The notes beneath the pieces were generated by a model. That model did no database searches. It saw nothing but the letters and a program-made list of their open reading frames with translations, and was not told the DNA's origin. A DNA stretch of 64,000 nt from Basipetospora chlamydospora (lineage: Eukaryota; Ascomycota; Sordariomycetes; Microascales), in NCBI GenBank assembly GCA_001599675.1, contig BCHP01000006.1:358382-422381 (forward strand), given 5' to 3'. The first letter of the stretch is position 1. Each line of letters begins with the position of its first letter. This document shows, in pieces, positions 46,113-58,005 of this stretch. The position numbers and the translations under genes were made by a program.

Positions 46113-48350
46113 CTACTTCTGGAACGCCACTCCCATCATGTAAATGTCCTCTGACATGTCCGCCGCACATCGCGCACTCTTGCGATCCGTCGTCTTTCGC
46201 CGCTTGTTGAGTATGATCTGGGCCAAGGGACGTCGAGCCGGCCCGAGCGAAGCCCGCTCAAAATCAATCATCATGACCCCATTGACCTCCGAATTGAACA
46301 GCATATTGGCAAGCCGCACATCCTTGTGGACCACGCCCCCTTGGTGTATGGCTCGCAACGACCGGAGCGCCATATCCCGGAGGCTTGCCATGTCGCCCGT
46401 TGCCTTAACAATGTCGTTACCTCCCTAGGACAGAAAGGTCATGTGCACCATATAGACCCGGTGGTCGTAGTAGTAAATCCTGTTCATCGATCGGAGGTCA
46501 ATGGAGCCCAGGAACACGGGCACGTAGATGCCTTGGATCGGCTCGAGCTGCTTGTAGACCGCAGCTTCGTGCTCGAGATCGGGGACGAAGGCCTTCACGG
46601 TGCCTTTGCTAACAAAGGTGTAGCCGTATGCAAGCAGCGTTACCTTGAAGAGTACCCCGCGCGCACCACCCCGCCCGAGCCGCTGGATCCTATTATCTAG
46701 TGACTGTTCCAGCTGCTTCTGAAGAAGATTGAGCTATTCGGTGTGGTCGACCGGGTGATGCGCGCCGGCGTGCGTACGGCCATGACGGTGAAGGGCCACG
46801 TTCGGGCACTTTGGATCGAGGAAGCCTCCGTTTCGAAGTCCGAGGAGGCATTTCTGCGTGTAGTACTGCCGGTCTTGTTCGCCACCCTGGTCTTGTTGCC
46901 CACCCCCTCCGCGCGGCCGTCGCACCATGATACGCTCACTCCGTCTAGGTCCCTGCCCTGCACTTCGTCCGGCTGGTGTAGGCGTGTCTGGTGGCTTAGA
47001 TGACCATTCCTTATCAGATGATTCCGGCCCGTTGTCTTTCCTCAACGGCGCGTCGTCTATCTGCCTCGTAGCGGTTCGCCGTCTTCTTTTGCGGAGGAGG
47101 TACGGAGATCGATCAACATCTTCGTAGGTGGTCGGCTGCGAATAGAGCGAGCCGTCTGAGGACGCCGATCGTTCGTTTTCCGGAATCGAGCGTAGCGTGG
47201 CTTCAAAGTCCACAGCCCACGTTTTTAACGTCTCTATAGCATTTCGACGTTCCTCCTGTCCATGCTCACGTCGTTCTCCAGGTGTGCCGAGAGCCATAAG
47301 CGTGAACGCTAGATATTGACCGATAGCTGTGTAGATGTGGAAGTTGCTGGGGTGAGCTGACGCCTCGGGACCAGGCTCCGCCAGATGATAGTATAGCGTC
47401 TCAGGCTCGTTCTAGTCAATCTTCAGAAACACAATGGTCTCGATAGTGGTTAGAAGACCATATTCAAGACCGCTTTCGATCATGTAATGATACGTTTGTG
47501 TGACAGCAGACGCTGTTAGCCTTTCCGCGTTGTACTGGAATTGCGCCTCCGGGTCCACGGACGTTGGAATCGTCTTTCTGTTCACGACTTCCTTGTAGAT
47601 GTCCATCTCGCGGAGGCCGCGACGAAGGTGCGGAGCGGTTAGTTTGTGAGGCGGCTTGTACTCGGAAACGTAAATCATGGTGCGCTGTGCGGATTGGGTA
47701 TTGTCGGACCGATAGACATAGATCTGGTCCGGTCGCAGCTGGTTGAGATTTCGTCGGTGGTCTGGCGTCCGTGGTGGCGATGGAGTCGCCCTTTCAACCA
47801 CTTCCTCAGCGGCGTCGCCGAGGGCATGAGGATGGTTCTCGAAAATGACACCATCTCCGATCTCGAAGGCCGCTCTGACCTCTTCTACCTCTTTGAGCTG
47901 CTGCATGATTACTCTGACTGGATCCTCCACGCTAATATGCAGGAAATATTCGAGCGTTTTCTCGTCTGCTATCCGCCGCTGAGAGACCCTGTTCCCTAAA
48001 CCGGCTAGGAACGTCCGGTTCTCGAAAACGCGGGCCTCGGTCGGGAACGCCTCATTGAGAAACCCGAAGATGAGACTCTGCTGGCTGAGGAAGTCAGGCC
48101 AGGGCTTCAAGTTCGAGGGACACTACTTGTCACGCGGATTGGTGATGGAACCCTTCGAGGTGAGCCTTGGGTCTGTTTTAATGGCGAATCTGGAGAAAAC
48201 GTGGGTATGGCAGGCGGTGATGTATTCTTCGAATGTCGTGGACCGCGTTTGTTCCTCTGCTTCGTCGGCGCGTTGCTGCTCTCGTTCGGCGCGCTGCAAC
48301 GCCTCTTGAAGGAGCTTCTCCAGCTCTTCCACACTCCTCTGGTCGGCCAT
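46113..48350 (-). pseudogene. kinase-like repeat-family gene inactivated by four in-frame TAG codons
   Basis: One uninterrupted frame of 746 codons starts with the ATG at 48350. It is broken only by TAG at 48125-48123, 47414-47412, 46736-46734 and 46427-46425, with no frameshift. The N-terminus is a coiled coil (LEKLLQEALQRAEREQQRADEAEEQ). The middle has a conserved globular part (for example DIYKEVVNRKTIPTSVDPEAQFQY) resembling a large family of fungal kinase-associated proteins, then a basic linker (LLRKRRRR). The C-terminus is a protein-kinase lobe with VVHKDVRLANML (catalytic loop) and MIDFERA (DFG equivalent). From memory of the family, at least three stops replace Trp (TGG to TAG). All four can be explained by C-to-T change at CpA, the RIP preference. 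Stop-codon readthrough or cryptic introns are possible but less likely. Confidence 0.75.
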
Positions 48351-48945
48351 GATGTGTCGCTGTAGTTGTTTTGGTAGAAATCAAACTAATGTTGAGTTGA
48401 AGGCAGATGAGATTGGAGGCTGTGGACGATACCACTTATAGAGGAAGTCATGTTGGTTGCTAGGCTACGACCCCACTCGAACGTCGGGAATACACTGCTG
48501 CCTATCTGCCAAGAGTCCGTGGCTTAGTAATATTATATCTCGTCCACTTTAGTGTACGTAGGTCAACAGAGCCTGAGGCGGGACACATTCAATTCAATGT
48601 TGTGATACACCACCATCAACGCACGTGAGGAATATCAAGAGGAATCAGAAAACGGTAGCGGGACTTTTAATTCCACCACATCTCAATTTCTCCTAGTCTA
48701 CGACTAATATCACGAAGGCTCATTTTTCTTCAGTCCGCAGACTTCGGAGCCTGTTTCCCATCGTCCAAGAATTCGGTTTGAGGCCCTCCTCCCAGCTTCT
48801 CGTTGACTCGTTGCTCAAGCTTCAACTTCCTTCTCGTCGTCGCTACACAATAATCCTCCAACGTCTCGTGGTGAACAAAGCTCAATAATATCATCTCCCC
48901 GACTCTATCTGCAAGCTCATCCGAGGCACGGCGCCGCTCGCAAAC
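48351..48945. promoter_or_regulatory. divergent spacer, pseudogene / zinc-finger gene
   Basis: Contains a modestly AT-rich stretch (about 48520-48560) and the promoter of the zinc-finger gene. A minus-strand frame (48730-48984) begins only at a TTG and overlaps the start of the zinc-finger gene, so it is not called. Confidence 0.4.
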
Positions 48946-49612
48946 ATGGCTCCAGTACGTATGCCCCCGCTCCCTCCTCTCCAAAGGAAAGAAAACGGCC
49001 GCAATCCCATCTCGCCCAGAGCCAATCTACACAACTATCGCTAACTCACCCGTCTCTTCTCCCCAACAGCGCCACCAAACCCTGCCGCCGGCACAAACGT
49101 CCTCCGCCCGCGAGGCCCTCCAGGCCTTCCACTGCACCCTCTGCAGCAAGGGCTACTCGCGCGTCAACGACTACGAGGCCCACCTCTCCTCCTACGACCA
49201 CGCCCACAAGCAGCGCCTCAAGGACATGAAGGCCATGGTCAAGGACCCCGGCGCGGGCGCCCGCGCGCGCAGGGCCGAGGCCAAGGCCGATGGTATCGTG
49301 AGCATCAAGATCGGCGGCGCCGGCGGCGCCGGCGAGGGAGAGGGCGCGGCTGCTGCTGGGAATGCTGGAGGGGCAGGTGGCGGGTTCAAGAAGGGGGGGT
49401 TCAAGAAGTCGGGGTTCAAGTCTGCTTTTGGAGCGGCGGCTGCGACTGCGCCGAGCGCGGGCGCTGTGAGCGCAGGGGCGGAGGTGGATGCGGGTGCGGC
49501 GCAGGCCCGGAGCGAGACCGTGGACGCTGCGACTGGCCAGCAGGGCGCAAGGGAGAGTGATTCGGAGGACGACGACTACGAGAGGTACAACCCGAGGTTT
49601 CCTACCGACTGA
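48946..49612 (+). CDS. C2H2 zinc-finger protein of the GPATCH8/ZNF804-like type
   Basis: Exon 1 is only ATG-GCT-CCA (48946-48954). After a 115-nt intron (GTACGT donor, CTAAC branch point, CAACAG acceptor), exon 2 runs 49070-49612 (183 aa). The single finger is FHCTLCSKGYSRVNDYEAHLSSYDHAHKQRL: C-x2-C, then H-x5-H, followed by the basic extension seen in GPATCH8/ZNF804-like fingers that act in pre-mRNA processing. Then come ARRAEAKADGIVSIKI, a Gly/Ala-rich linker with three GFKK/GFK repeats, and an acidic tail (SDSEDDDYERYNPRF). Nuclear RNA-related function is an inference from the finger type. Confidence 0.82.
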
Positions 49613-50450
49613 GACCTAGGTCCAGATCCACAAACGAACGAACGAACGCGAAATACCCGCCCGATCTCTCTCTTGCCGTGCCTGTATCACACTAGCAAGA
49701 GGGTTAACACGCCAGTCGATCTTCGCTCCGAGGGCACTCTATCATTCTGACGCGCTATACAGAAGCCAGGCTCTGCCGATTCCATCCAGCATCCTCAGGC
49801 AATGCTCCACGTCATGGGATCAAAGTTAGCCAAGTCCTCCTCCAGCAGTCTCATCATATTCTTATTTCGGGAGAACCACTCTAGCAGCTCTGGCCCCTGC
49901 CCATGCCCATGCCACTTTTGCGAGAGACCGCCCGCCGGGATGGGAACCTACTTAGGGAGGCGGAACACATCGTCAGACGAGCTCGAGCTCTGCCTCCTTC
50001 TGCAACGAGACGAGCTGCCTTAGCAGTGCGAGGGCGGACCCAATATTCGAGTCGGGGCCGGCGTCAGCACGGCGGAAGGCGATCTGAAGGAACTCGGCCG
50101 CTAAGACGGTGTGAGCTGCCAGGAGGGTTTACTTGTGTCTTGGACAGGCACTGGACAAGAGTGCGTGAGTGTTGCATGCAGGTGTGCTTGTTTGTATAAA
50201 CTCACCCCGGCCTCGTGTGCTGTGCTTTGACCTGATAGGTGTTAGGGGAGGCCCCGACTAGGTGGTCTTGAAATGGGCCGTATGAAGTTGTTCCCGTTGC
50301 AATATACAGAGAGAGCGATTAGGGAAGCGAAGGGGGAAAGGGGGGGGGAATTTGGGAGGCTTGATATGTAATTTTCTGAATAAACCAGACATGAAGATAA
50401 AATGTGGTAATTATACTTGTTCACGGAGATAGAAGAAGAGAAAAAGAAGG

Positions 50451-50525
50451 GAGAAGAGAGGAGAAGTAAGAAGGGAGGAGAGAGAAGAGAGGAGAAGTAA
50501 GAAGGGAGGAGAGAGAAGAGAGGAG
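50451..50525. repeat. 31-bp purine tandem repeat, 2.4 copies
   Basis: Copies at 50451-50481 and 50482-50512 appear identical, followed by 13 bp of a third (50513-50525). The strand is almost pure A/G, about 300 bp upstream of the MCP1 start. Confidence 0.9.
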
Positions 50526-50773
50526 TGAGGCCAAAGTCCGAATTCGAATCCGGACCCGAATCTGTCACATCCGGCTCCGACGTCATTAACATCATCACGT
50601 TCCTGATTCGTCACAAATTGTCTCCACATTCTCGGTCGCACTTGGCTCCGTTCCGAGTCGATGCGACACTTTGGCACTTGCCTCGCTCAACAAGTTCAAC
50701 GCTGCAATTATTACAACAACAGTGGGAGACAGAACGTCGTCCTCTACATCACCGCAACTCCTCAAGACGTCCA

Positions 50774-50821
50774 CACACACACACACGTGTACACACACAC
50801 ACACACACACAGGCACAGACA
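50774..50821. repeat. (CA)n microsatellite in a 5' leader
   Basis: Interrupted CA repeat immediately before the MCP1 ATG, probably within its 5' UTR. Confidence 0.9.
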
Positions 50822-50831
50822 CACCATCACC

Positions 50832-51104
50832 ATGGAGACAACGGAACCCCTCCGGACGAAAGAGTCGGGCGAGACTCTCGCGTCCCTCCAGCAGCTCGAC
50901 CCCGCGCCCATCGACGCCGACGACCTCGCAGACAGCGTCGAGGACCTCGGGGACTCCAAGGCCGAGGGCTCTCGAGAATGGGAGCACACGTCTAGCTCCC
51001 CCGCGACAACTATACTCTTCCGTACGTCCCTATCCCTATACCCCCCTTTTCCTCTCCTCCAGCGAACAGTCCTCCGTCATCTCGGCCCTTGTCTTCACCA
51101 CCTT

Positions 51105-51137
<33 letters not shown>

Positions 51138-52015
51138 GGCCCTCACCACCACTCAACCACCACTACTACTCCCCGTCCTAGACATTAGACCACGTGGCTA
51201 ACAGCGCCCCCGACACAGTCTCCCGCATCCAGCGCTACTCCTCCTACACCCTCGGCATCTTCACCTCCATCCACCTGGCCAACACCTCCCTCATCCCCCT
51301 GATAACCCGCTCCGTGCCCGCCTCCGAGACCTACCTCCTGCAGGCCCGCGAGCTCTACCAGACCTCCCTCTCCGAGCCCCTCCTCGTCGCCCTCCCCGCC
51401 GCCGCCCACGTCGCCTCCGGCCTCGCCGTGCGCCTCCTGCGCTACCTGTCCAGCCGCCGCCGCTACGCCTCCGACGCCGCACTCGCGCCCGCCGCGGACC
51501 CCGCCCACGCTTCGCGCGCCCGGGCCCCCCGCGGCGGCGGCAGCCACTGGCCGCACGTGAGCTACATCTCCGCCTCGGGCTACGCCTTCTCCGTCTTCTT
51601 CGCCGCCCACGCCTTTGTGAACCGCGTCCTCCCGCTGCGGGTCGAGGGCGACTCGTCCAATATCGGCCTCGCCTATGTCGCCCACGGCTTCGCCAGGCAC
51701 GCCGCCGTGTCGACGCTGGCGTACGCGGGGCTCCTCGGCGCCGGGTGCGCGCACATGGTCTGGGGCGGCGCGAAGTGGCTCGGCTGCGCGCCCGCGACGA
51801 GCGCGTGCTTCCCCGGCGACGCGCGCGTTGATCGGTATGTGGATAGGGGGACGAGGAGGGCGAGGAGGAGGGCGTGGATGGGGGTTCATGCTGTTTCGGT
51901 GGGCGTGACGCTGTTGTGGGCGGCCGGCGGGCTGGGGGTGGTGGCGAGGGGGGGTGCGATGCCGGGATGGGTGGGGGATCTCTACGATGGGCTTTTTGCC
52001 AAGGTCTGGCTGTGA
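50832..52015 (+). CDS. MCP1: MCP1-like mitochondrial outer-membrane protein
   Basis: Exons 50832-51021 and 51189-52015 (338 aa), with a 167-nt intron (GTACGT donor, CATTAG acceptor) that contains a poly-C then poly-A run. The N-terminal 60 residues are acidic and soluble. The body has several hydrophobic segments and matches the MCP1 transmembrane family (formerly DUF1691): RIQRYSSYTLGIFTSIHLANTS, then ALPAAAHVASGLAVRLLR, YISASGYAFSVFFAAHAFVN, and a C-terminal span VHAVSVGVTLLWAAGGLGVV. Histidines in spans 1, 2 and 3 (IHLAN, AAHVAS, AAHAFV) may bind haem or metal, as noted for this family. Yeast Mcp1 is an outer-membrane protein that suppresses loss of ER-mitochondria contacts via Vps13. The exact acceptor is less certain than elsewhere because the branch point is weak. 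Confidence 0.85.
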
Positions 52016-52787
52016 ACGGGACCCGAGGGCGGCATGGTATGAGCTGTTTCCTCCCACCGTCTTCTTTCTGACCTGCCTTTGCCTTCTAGCTCGGGTGGTC
52101 AGTTCGTCGTCTTCTTTTTAGCAAGGCGAAGTCATACCTTGCATCTGTTTTACTCTCCCTATTGTTCATGGGGCGGGCGTTACCGGGGCTTGCTGGCAGT
52201 GGTGTGTCTTCAATACGGGGTGGTGCGCGGCATGCCCTCTGGTGTTCAACAGGGTGGTTTTGTCATGACATCGCATTCATCACTTTGCCTTCTTTTTTTT
52301 TCATACATAGCATATTTGGAAGCAGGTGGGCATCTTCAACATTGCGTATCTTCTATACCGACTTCCCATAGGCGTTTTTCTCCAGGGGGAACCCTCGTTA
52401 ATGACATGGCGAAGGCATCAGTCAAACCGCAAGGGAAGTCAGTATATTTAAAAAGGCCACCGTCTTTCCACGTTGCTTCATTCCATTCTATTGTTATAAG
52501 CCGGGGCCCTACTCTGGCCGGCAGAAGACAACAATACAAGCCTACCGCAGTGGGCCCGGCGGCAAACAACGAAGTCTGCAGTAATTTTGACTGACAATCT
52601 CTCGAATGCGAAAGAGACTGATAAAAACAATGCTTGTATAGCATACAAGCCAGCGACATGCCGGTTAGTCTCTCACGTTAGTGGGGTGGGAAAAAGAAAT
52701 ACGGAGATGCGTTCTCCGGAGGGTCCCCTCTTCCAATGTTCATCCTCCTATCACCCTATACGTCCCGAGTCCTTTCCCTCGTCGCCT
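52016..52787. other. intergenic between convergent genes
   Basis: 3' flanks of MCP1 (+) and the AA9 gene (-). No gene or repeat seen. Confidence 0.5.
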
Positions 52788-53605
52788 CTAGAGGACCCAA
52801 CCCTCCCAGATGGGTCCGCCTGGGCAAGTGTACTCCGGCTTGGGGTTCATGTAGATGTCAACCTATCAAGAGAAAACAACGTCAGCACACGCAACATCGT
52901 CCCTATCTCAGCCCGTCGGTCTCGATTGGTTAGAGGACAGAAACGCACCATGATGCCGGGGTCGCTCTGCGCAGCGTACGCGGGAATGTTGTGGTTGAAG
53001 TCGGCAGGCGGCCAGTCCGTCCCGGACCCGGAGACGACAATCTGGGCGCACTCGGGGTAGAACTGGGGCGTGTTCGCCTGGTGCAGGGCCAGCAGCTCGT
53101 GCCGGATGAGGTAGTTCCCGGCCTTGAGGTTGTCGGGGATCTTGCTCGTCCACTTGTTCTCCCTGAGCACGATGGCGGTGCCCCAGTTGGCGCTGTTCAT
53201 CTGCGTGCCCCACATGCCCATCTCGTCGATCTTGACCCACCGCTTCCCCTTGCCGTCGCAGGCGGAGAAGTCGCTCTGGCAGTCGTACAGCCACACCATG
53301 ACGGGGCCCTGCTCGTGCGTCCACTGGGCGTAGTGCGCCGTGACGTTGTCGCCCGGGTTCACGGGCGCCGAGAGCTTGGCCGACGTGCCGCCGTTGCACG
53401 TCATCATGGGGTCGGTGACGGTCATGATGGGGTCGTAGTTGGGCCACTGGCGCTGGATCGTGTCGGGGGAGGAGGCAGGGGAGAAGCCCTGGTAGCCGGC
53501 GTACTGGGTGACCTTGCCGCCCGAGTTTATGGAGTAGCTGGTCACAGCACCGTGGGCTGAGGCCAGCGAGAGGAGGGAGAGGAGGGGAGCGAGTTCGAAC
53601 CTCAT
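52788..53605 (-). CDS. AA9 lytic polysaccharide monooxygenase (former GH61), secreted
   Basis: Exons 53605-52949 and 52862-52788 (243 aa). The 86-nt intron has a GTGCGT donor, a CTGAC branch point and a GATAG acceptor. A 17-residue signal peptide ends ASA, leaving His18 as the mature N-terminus, the first arm of the copper histidine brace. The second copper ligand is His97 in THEQGPVMVWLYDC. The axial Tyr183 lies in QFYPEC, with the conserved His and Gln of RHELLALH and PQF. The cysteine pair at 70 and 186 is as expected. The 25-residue last exon gives the usual VDIY...GGPIWEG ending. No carbohydrate-binding module follows. AA9 enzymes oxidatively cleave cellulose or related beta-glucans outside the cell. 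The non-canonical Trp in MVW near the second His may bear on substrate or oxygen access. Chain cleavage (C1 or C4) is not predictable here. Confidence 0.93.
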
Positions 53606-55836
53606 GGTGACGAGTGTCCCGTGGCTCTTGTGTAGAATATATGGGCGAGGAGGAGAAGGTTTCTGTCAGAGTGTACGTGACGACGAGCGTGTAAGTCTTG
53701 AGGGTGGGTGAGAAGCTCCTTGTCGAACAAACAGGGAGGAATAGGCGGGCATACTTACCAAGTTATACCCCCATGCAACGCGGACACGGGCCGGGCTTCT
53801 CTGCACACAACCATCAGGAGAGGGGTCCTGGGGGCGTCATAGTATGGGTGCACAAGTAGGGGGGGATTTGGTCGTGGGAGGGCGGTCCACGGCATGGAAA
53901 GGCCGGCATTTCCTCCAAAAGCTAACATCCATCGAGTCGGGTTCTGCGTCTTCCATGGTGTGCTTTGTGCGGCACGAGAAATGAAGAGCAATATACGAAG
54001 AGAGGCTCCTCCGGGGGGCGTGGGGATAGGAGTGGTATAGTATAGGAGCATCTCCTAGTCGACCAGGTTTGTAGACCTGGTTGTGATATCCGGGGACTGG
54101 GTTGGGCCGTTGGCCTGGCGCGGGCTGCAGGTTCGTGCGCTTCTACTGTTCCCCCGAGGAGAGGTGGGCGCTGCAGAGCAGACCAATAAACGAGATGTTT
54201 CGTCGTCGGTCCATGAAAGGATGAATCGAGCATCAGGCGGCACTGAGGTCCACCAGCTGGGTATGATCCAATATCCAAGAGAATCACTCGGGATTCCTGG
54301 GGTATGCGCCAGTGTAAGTCCTGTCCACCGCCCACCAAGACGCGCAATTGGCTCGCAACTAGCTCGCACCACGATCCGTCTCAAGCCCCACCGCCTCTTC
54401 CCGGTGACGGATGCCGCTTTTGTGTGGCAGGCGATATCGAAGGGAGCAGGACAGGCTGGCTGGGGCCAAGCATAGAGATGGCCGAATAGGGTGGGCGGCC
54501 AGAGCGGTGGGAGGCTCGCCTATAGTGGGCGCGTGGACAGAAATAGGAAAAGAATACGGACCATTATTAGGGTGACGGCGGGCGATAGATTGCCCTCTCA
54601 GTGCGAGGGTGGGCTGTGACAGGGCAGAAGTTCAGCAGGCTAATATATCTCGATATTGGAGCCTCGGCCTTTGATGGGACGCTATGAGACTGGGCCGGGG
54701 AAGTGGTGGGTGTTTCATGCCGCGCCCAAAGTGAGCCAGCACATGTCATTGGGCATGGCCTGAGCAAAGGACTAAGATGGTGGAGGGGATTCTTGATGAG
54801 ACTCACGCTCCAGACTCTCGATACTGGTGTGGAAAGAGTGTCCGAAACGACGTCTTCACGGATGGCGGGCACAAACTCCCTTCGTGGGGGTTCATGAGGG
54901 CTGGCAGCTCGCCGACCAGGTTCCGGTCAAGGCCCAGGCCAGGCCCAATCCGAGAGAGAAAGCCGAGCAATAATTCTCGTGCCTAGCTAGACAAAGAGGT
55001 ATAAGGGTGGAAAGGTATATAGAGGCATCACCTTGGCCGTACCCGATTCGTGGTCACGGGCAACAGTGAGTCGAGATTGCACACTTCGCATCGGTGAATC
55101 CGCCACTAGGGTTACCCATCGTCATGCCGTCGGAGGGAGACCAGCGCGGGATTCCGTTCTCGGGGTTGAGGTTGGCGGCTTGACGGCAGCCGTCCTTCGC
55201 CTGGACACCCAAGTTGGTCACGTAAAGCGCGCCACGCGGGGGCGCAGCAGCGTAGTGCCGTCTCCTTTCTCCATCTTAGGGGTAACGATGGGGTTCCACG
55301 GAGAATTCGAAAAGGGAATTGAAGACGGAGAAAGAAAGAAAGAGAGAAAGAGAGTCTCCGTGCGGATGGAAATGGCGTCGGCAGGGAGGAGAGTCGGGGG
55401 GAAGGTACAGACACAGTACAGGCCGGTTCCGCGAGAAAGTGCCTTGCTTACTAATCTTGTCATCACCCTCAACTTCACCCTCGCCTCGCCCTTTCTTCCT
55501 ACCTACCTTCTTCTCTCTCTTCCTCTTCCTCCTCGCCTTCATTTCCCCAGGCATTGGCAATTTATCAATGCCGCCAAGTCGTCAAATCATCAAATCATGT
55601 GCCCTATCGCCAATGGATATAAAAGACCACTTGATCTCTTGCCACCCTCAGAATAGCCCGCATCTTCGTCTCAGATCCAGCTCTTATACTCGTGTAGAAA
55701 CACAACTTCTTCCTTTCCATACGCACCACCGTGCTCCTCTCCTTCTCTCCCTCTTTCCTCCCTCGACTCGCAAGCAAGACTCTCAAGTCTCAAACCACCT
55801 CAGCCACGTCCCCCAACCATCTATCCTGACTATCCC
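53606..55836. other. 2.2 kb region upstream of AA9 gene
   Basis: The promoter side of the secreted oxidase and the 3' flank of the type II membrane protein. The longer open frames (up to 207 codons) read low-complexity C/T-rich DNA. Nothing else recognised. Confidence 0.45.
53634..53643 (-). promoter_or_regulatory. TATA-like element upstream of AA9 gene
   Basis: CATATATTCT on the minus strand about 30-40 bp before the ATG. Position and sequence fit a TATA box only if the 5' UTR is very short. Confidence 0.25.
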
Positions 55837-56839
55837 CTAATCTGCCGCACAAGGCCCAACCCCAGCAGCGCGCCCCTCCACGTACCTCCCCTCCTTGAAC
55901 ACAACCGCCGGCTTCCCGTTGGGACACTCCCTATCCGCGTCCTCCCCCTCGTACCCGTGCACGATGGTGCAGTCGGGCACCGCCCTCTTGCTGGGGACGT
56001 GCAGCCACGCGTTGCACTGCCTCCCGTACATGTAGCAGCGCGCGCAGCACTTGGCCGCGCTGCCCGCAGTCGCCAGCTCGTACTCCCAGTTCGCGCCGCC
56101 GAGGATGCCCACCCACTCCACGTCCTGGTACATGACCTCGCGCTCGCAGCCGCGAACTACGGTTCTCGTTGTCTGTTTCCCCCGCAGCCTCGTGTCAGTT
56201 GTACATGTACATAGATATGTGGTGAGTTCGCTAGGGAAAAGGGTGTGCTCTATATACCTTGGGCGATGACGAGGTGCTACTTGCAGGGCTGTGCAAAGTC
56301 TCCGTCGCGGAGGGTTCCTCGTCATGGTCATGGCCATGTCCATGGTCGCCGGATCTGTCCATGTCGGCATGCTTACTGCTCGCCGTAATGGGAGCCGAGA
56401 TGGTGACGGCCAGCACGAAGAGTATCCCGATAACCAGCATCGCGAGCTTGTGCTTGCTGAACCTGCCCTCCTTCGCCCTGTTCCACAGCTCCGCTACCCA
56501 GGACCAGGGCTTCTTCTTCTTCTCCTCGTCGCCGTCGTTGCTTCCGTCGGTTCCGTCGCCTTCCTTGGCCTGGCCGTTCGGGACAAGAGGGGGACCGAAT
56601 GGGGCTATGACCTCGGGTGCTGGCGCGGGAGGGACCCCCAAGGGAGGGGCTGTGAAGGGGACTGCGGCTGTTGACGCGGGCACAGGCGGGTAGTATACCT
56701 GCGGGGGCGGGTTGGCATCGTACTCGATCCATCGGCGGGTGGGATCTCGGTCCCGGGCAGTAGGGCTGTCGGGGTATGTACTCGCGGGAGTGTCGCCGTC
56801 GTTGGTACCACCGGGGTATCCGTGGTTGAGGGTTGACAT
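55837..56839 (-). CDS. type II membrane protein with a Cys-rich PAN/apple-like ectodomain
   Basis: Exons 56839-56258 and 56172-55837 (305 aa), with an 85-nt intron (GTATAT donor, CTGAC branch point). The N-terminal 130 residues are Pro-rich and disordered. A KKKKPWSW cluster and basic stretch precede one membrane span (LAMLVIGILFVLAVTISAPI, about 136-155), then a short His/Asp string HGHGHDHD and S/T-rich stalk. The second exon gives an extracellular domain with clustered cysteines (AKCCARCYMYGRQCNAW, then PDCTIVHGY and ECPNGKP), suggesting a PAN/apple-like fold. Positively charged residues before the span and a Ser/Thr stalk after it suggest N-in/C-out topology. No function is known to me. 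The His/Asp string might bind metal, which is speculation. Confidence 0.75.
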
Positions 56840-58005
56840 GGCTTCTTGCTGTTGGGATAATCTGACCCTGGGGATCTCTTAGGCTCTGGGATAGGATATC
56901 TTGTTTGGGAAACGCTCTGGTGATTTAGTGAGTCTTGTGCGCCGCCAAAAAGCTCCCCCTTTTTTTTTTCTTTTGGCTACAGTGGGTAGGGTAGGTAAGA
57001 GGTGGATCAGATGGTGACAATAAGAGGGACTTTGGTGATTCGAGTGAATCAGGGGTCAATCGAAAGAAGCCGATTCTGCGTAAGGAAGACGCTCCCTGGT
57101 GAGGGGTGAGAAATGCTCACAAGACAGAACAAGCAGGACTTGGGTTTCTGGTTTACAGGTTCTCAGCGGAGTGTTGTAAAGGTCCCCCTTCGAGATAAGT
57201 ATTCAAGTTTTGGGTGGGAGCCGGGAGTCCAGCCAGGGCGAGGTGAATCAAGCTGATGGGATGGGGGACCCAGTTTGCCTCGATGAGTCGAGTTGCTGCT
57301 CCATGAAATACCTCGATGCCTCGACCCTGCCTATTTGGGAATTTGGTAACTACATATTCACTTGAGTTAAGTGAGTTGGTTGACGCCTTCACATCTGGGC
57401 TCGTGCTTTACTACCTGTGTCTACCATACCATGCTATGCTGGGTAGGGGGACCTGGGCTCTTATACCCCTATACACCTAGAGCTTCAAGGTGCCCCAAGC
57501 CAAAACTGCCTGCTCCAGTATCAAGACAGCAATGTCATTGTAAGTCGACGAAAAAGGGGGACTTCGTGCAATGCCCATCCTTGAAGGGAAGCAGTAAATG
57601 GGGTGCATGGAGGGCTTCATGACTACACAGACTGACGCCCAAGGAGCACCTCTTTCTTACGTGGCCCTTGGCCCGAAGACTTGCCCTCTCATTCACTTTA
57701 CCAGGTTTGCTCCAACACCAAGCGGCTGGTGGCGGATGGCTGGCCGGCCCTTTCCGAAGATCGGGGGATCAGGGCATCTCTTACAGCGCTCAATCTTCTG
57801 GAGAAGGTGACTGGCAGGGCCCCTGATGCCGTCAGCAGTTTCAACAGTTCCATGGGGACAGATACGCCGCCTTCATAGTCAGATGCCCAGGTCAACAGCC
57901 AACTCGGAATCCCTTTGTGTCTTTTTCTCTATCCGACTCGGCACAACCTAGATTCTATAGTCTACGCCACATCCGGGCCCCGCCGACCCCCCGACAACCC
58001 CAAGC
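56840..58005. other. intergenic
   Basis: The promoter of the membrane-protein gene and the 3' flank of zuotin (both minus). No gene, repeat or motif of note. Confidence 0.45.

Larger units (their letters stand above)
49613..50831. other. intergenic, upstream of MCP1
   Basis: 3' flank of the zinc-finger gene and promoter of MCP1. It has a purine-rich tandem repeat at 50451-50525 and a CA microsatellite at about 50774-50821 that ends 11 bp before the MCP1 ATG. No gene seen. Confidence 0.5.

Noticed and set aside
48730..48984. 84-codon minus-strand frame ending GGGPQTEFLDDGKQAPKSAD
   Set aside because: No ATG at its start (TTG), overlaps the start of the divergent zinc-finger gene, no recognisable family.
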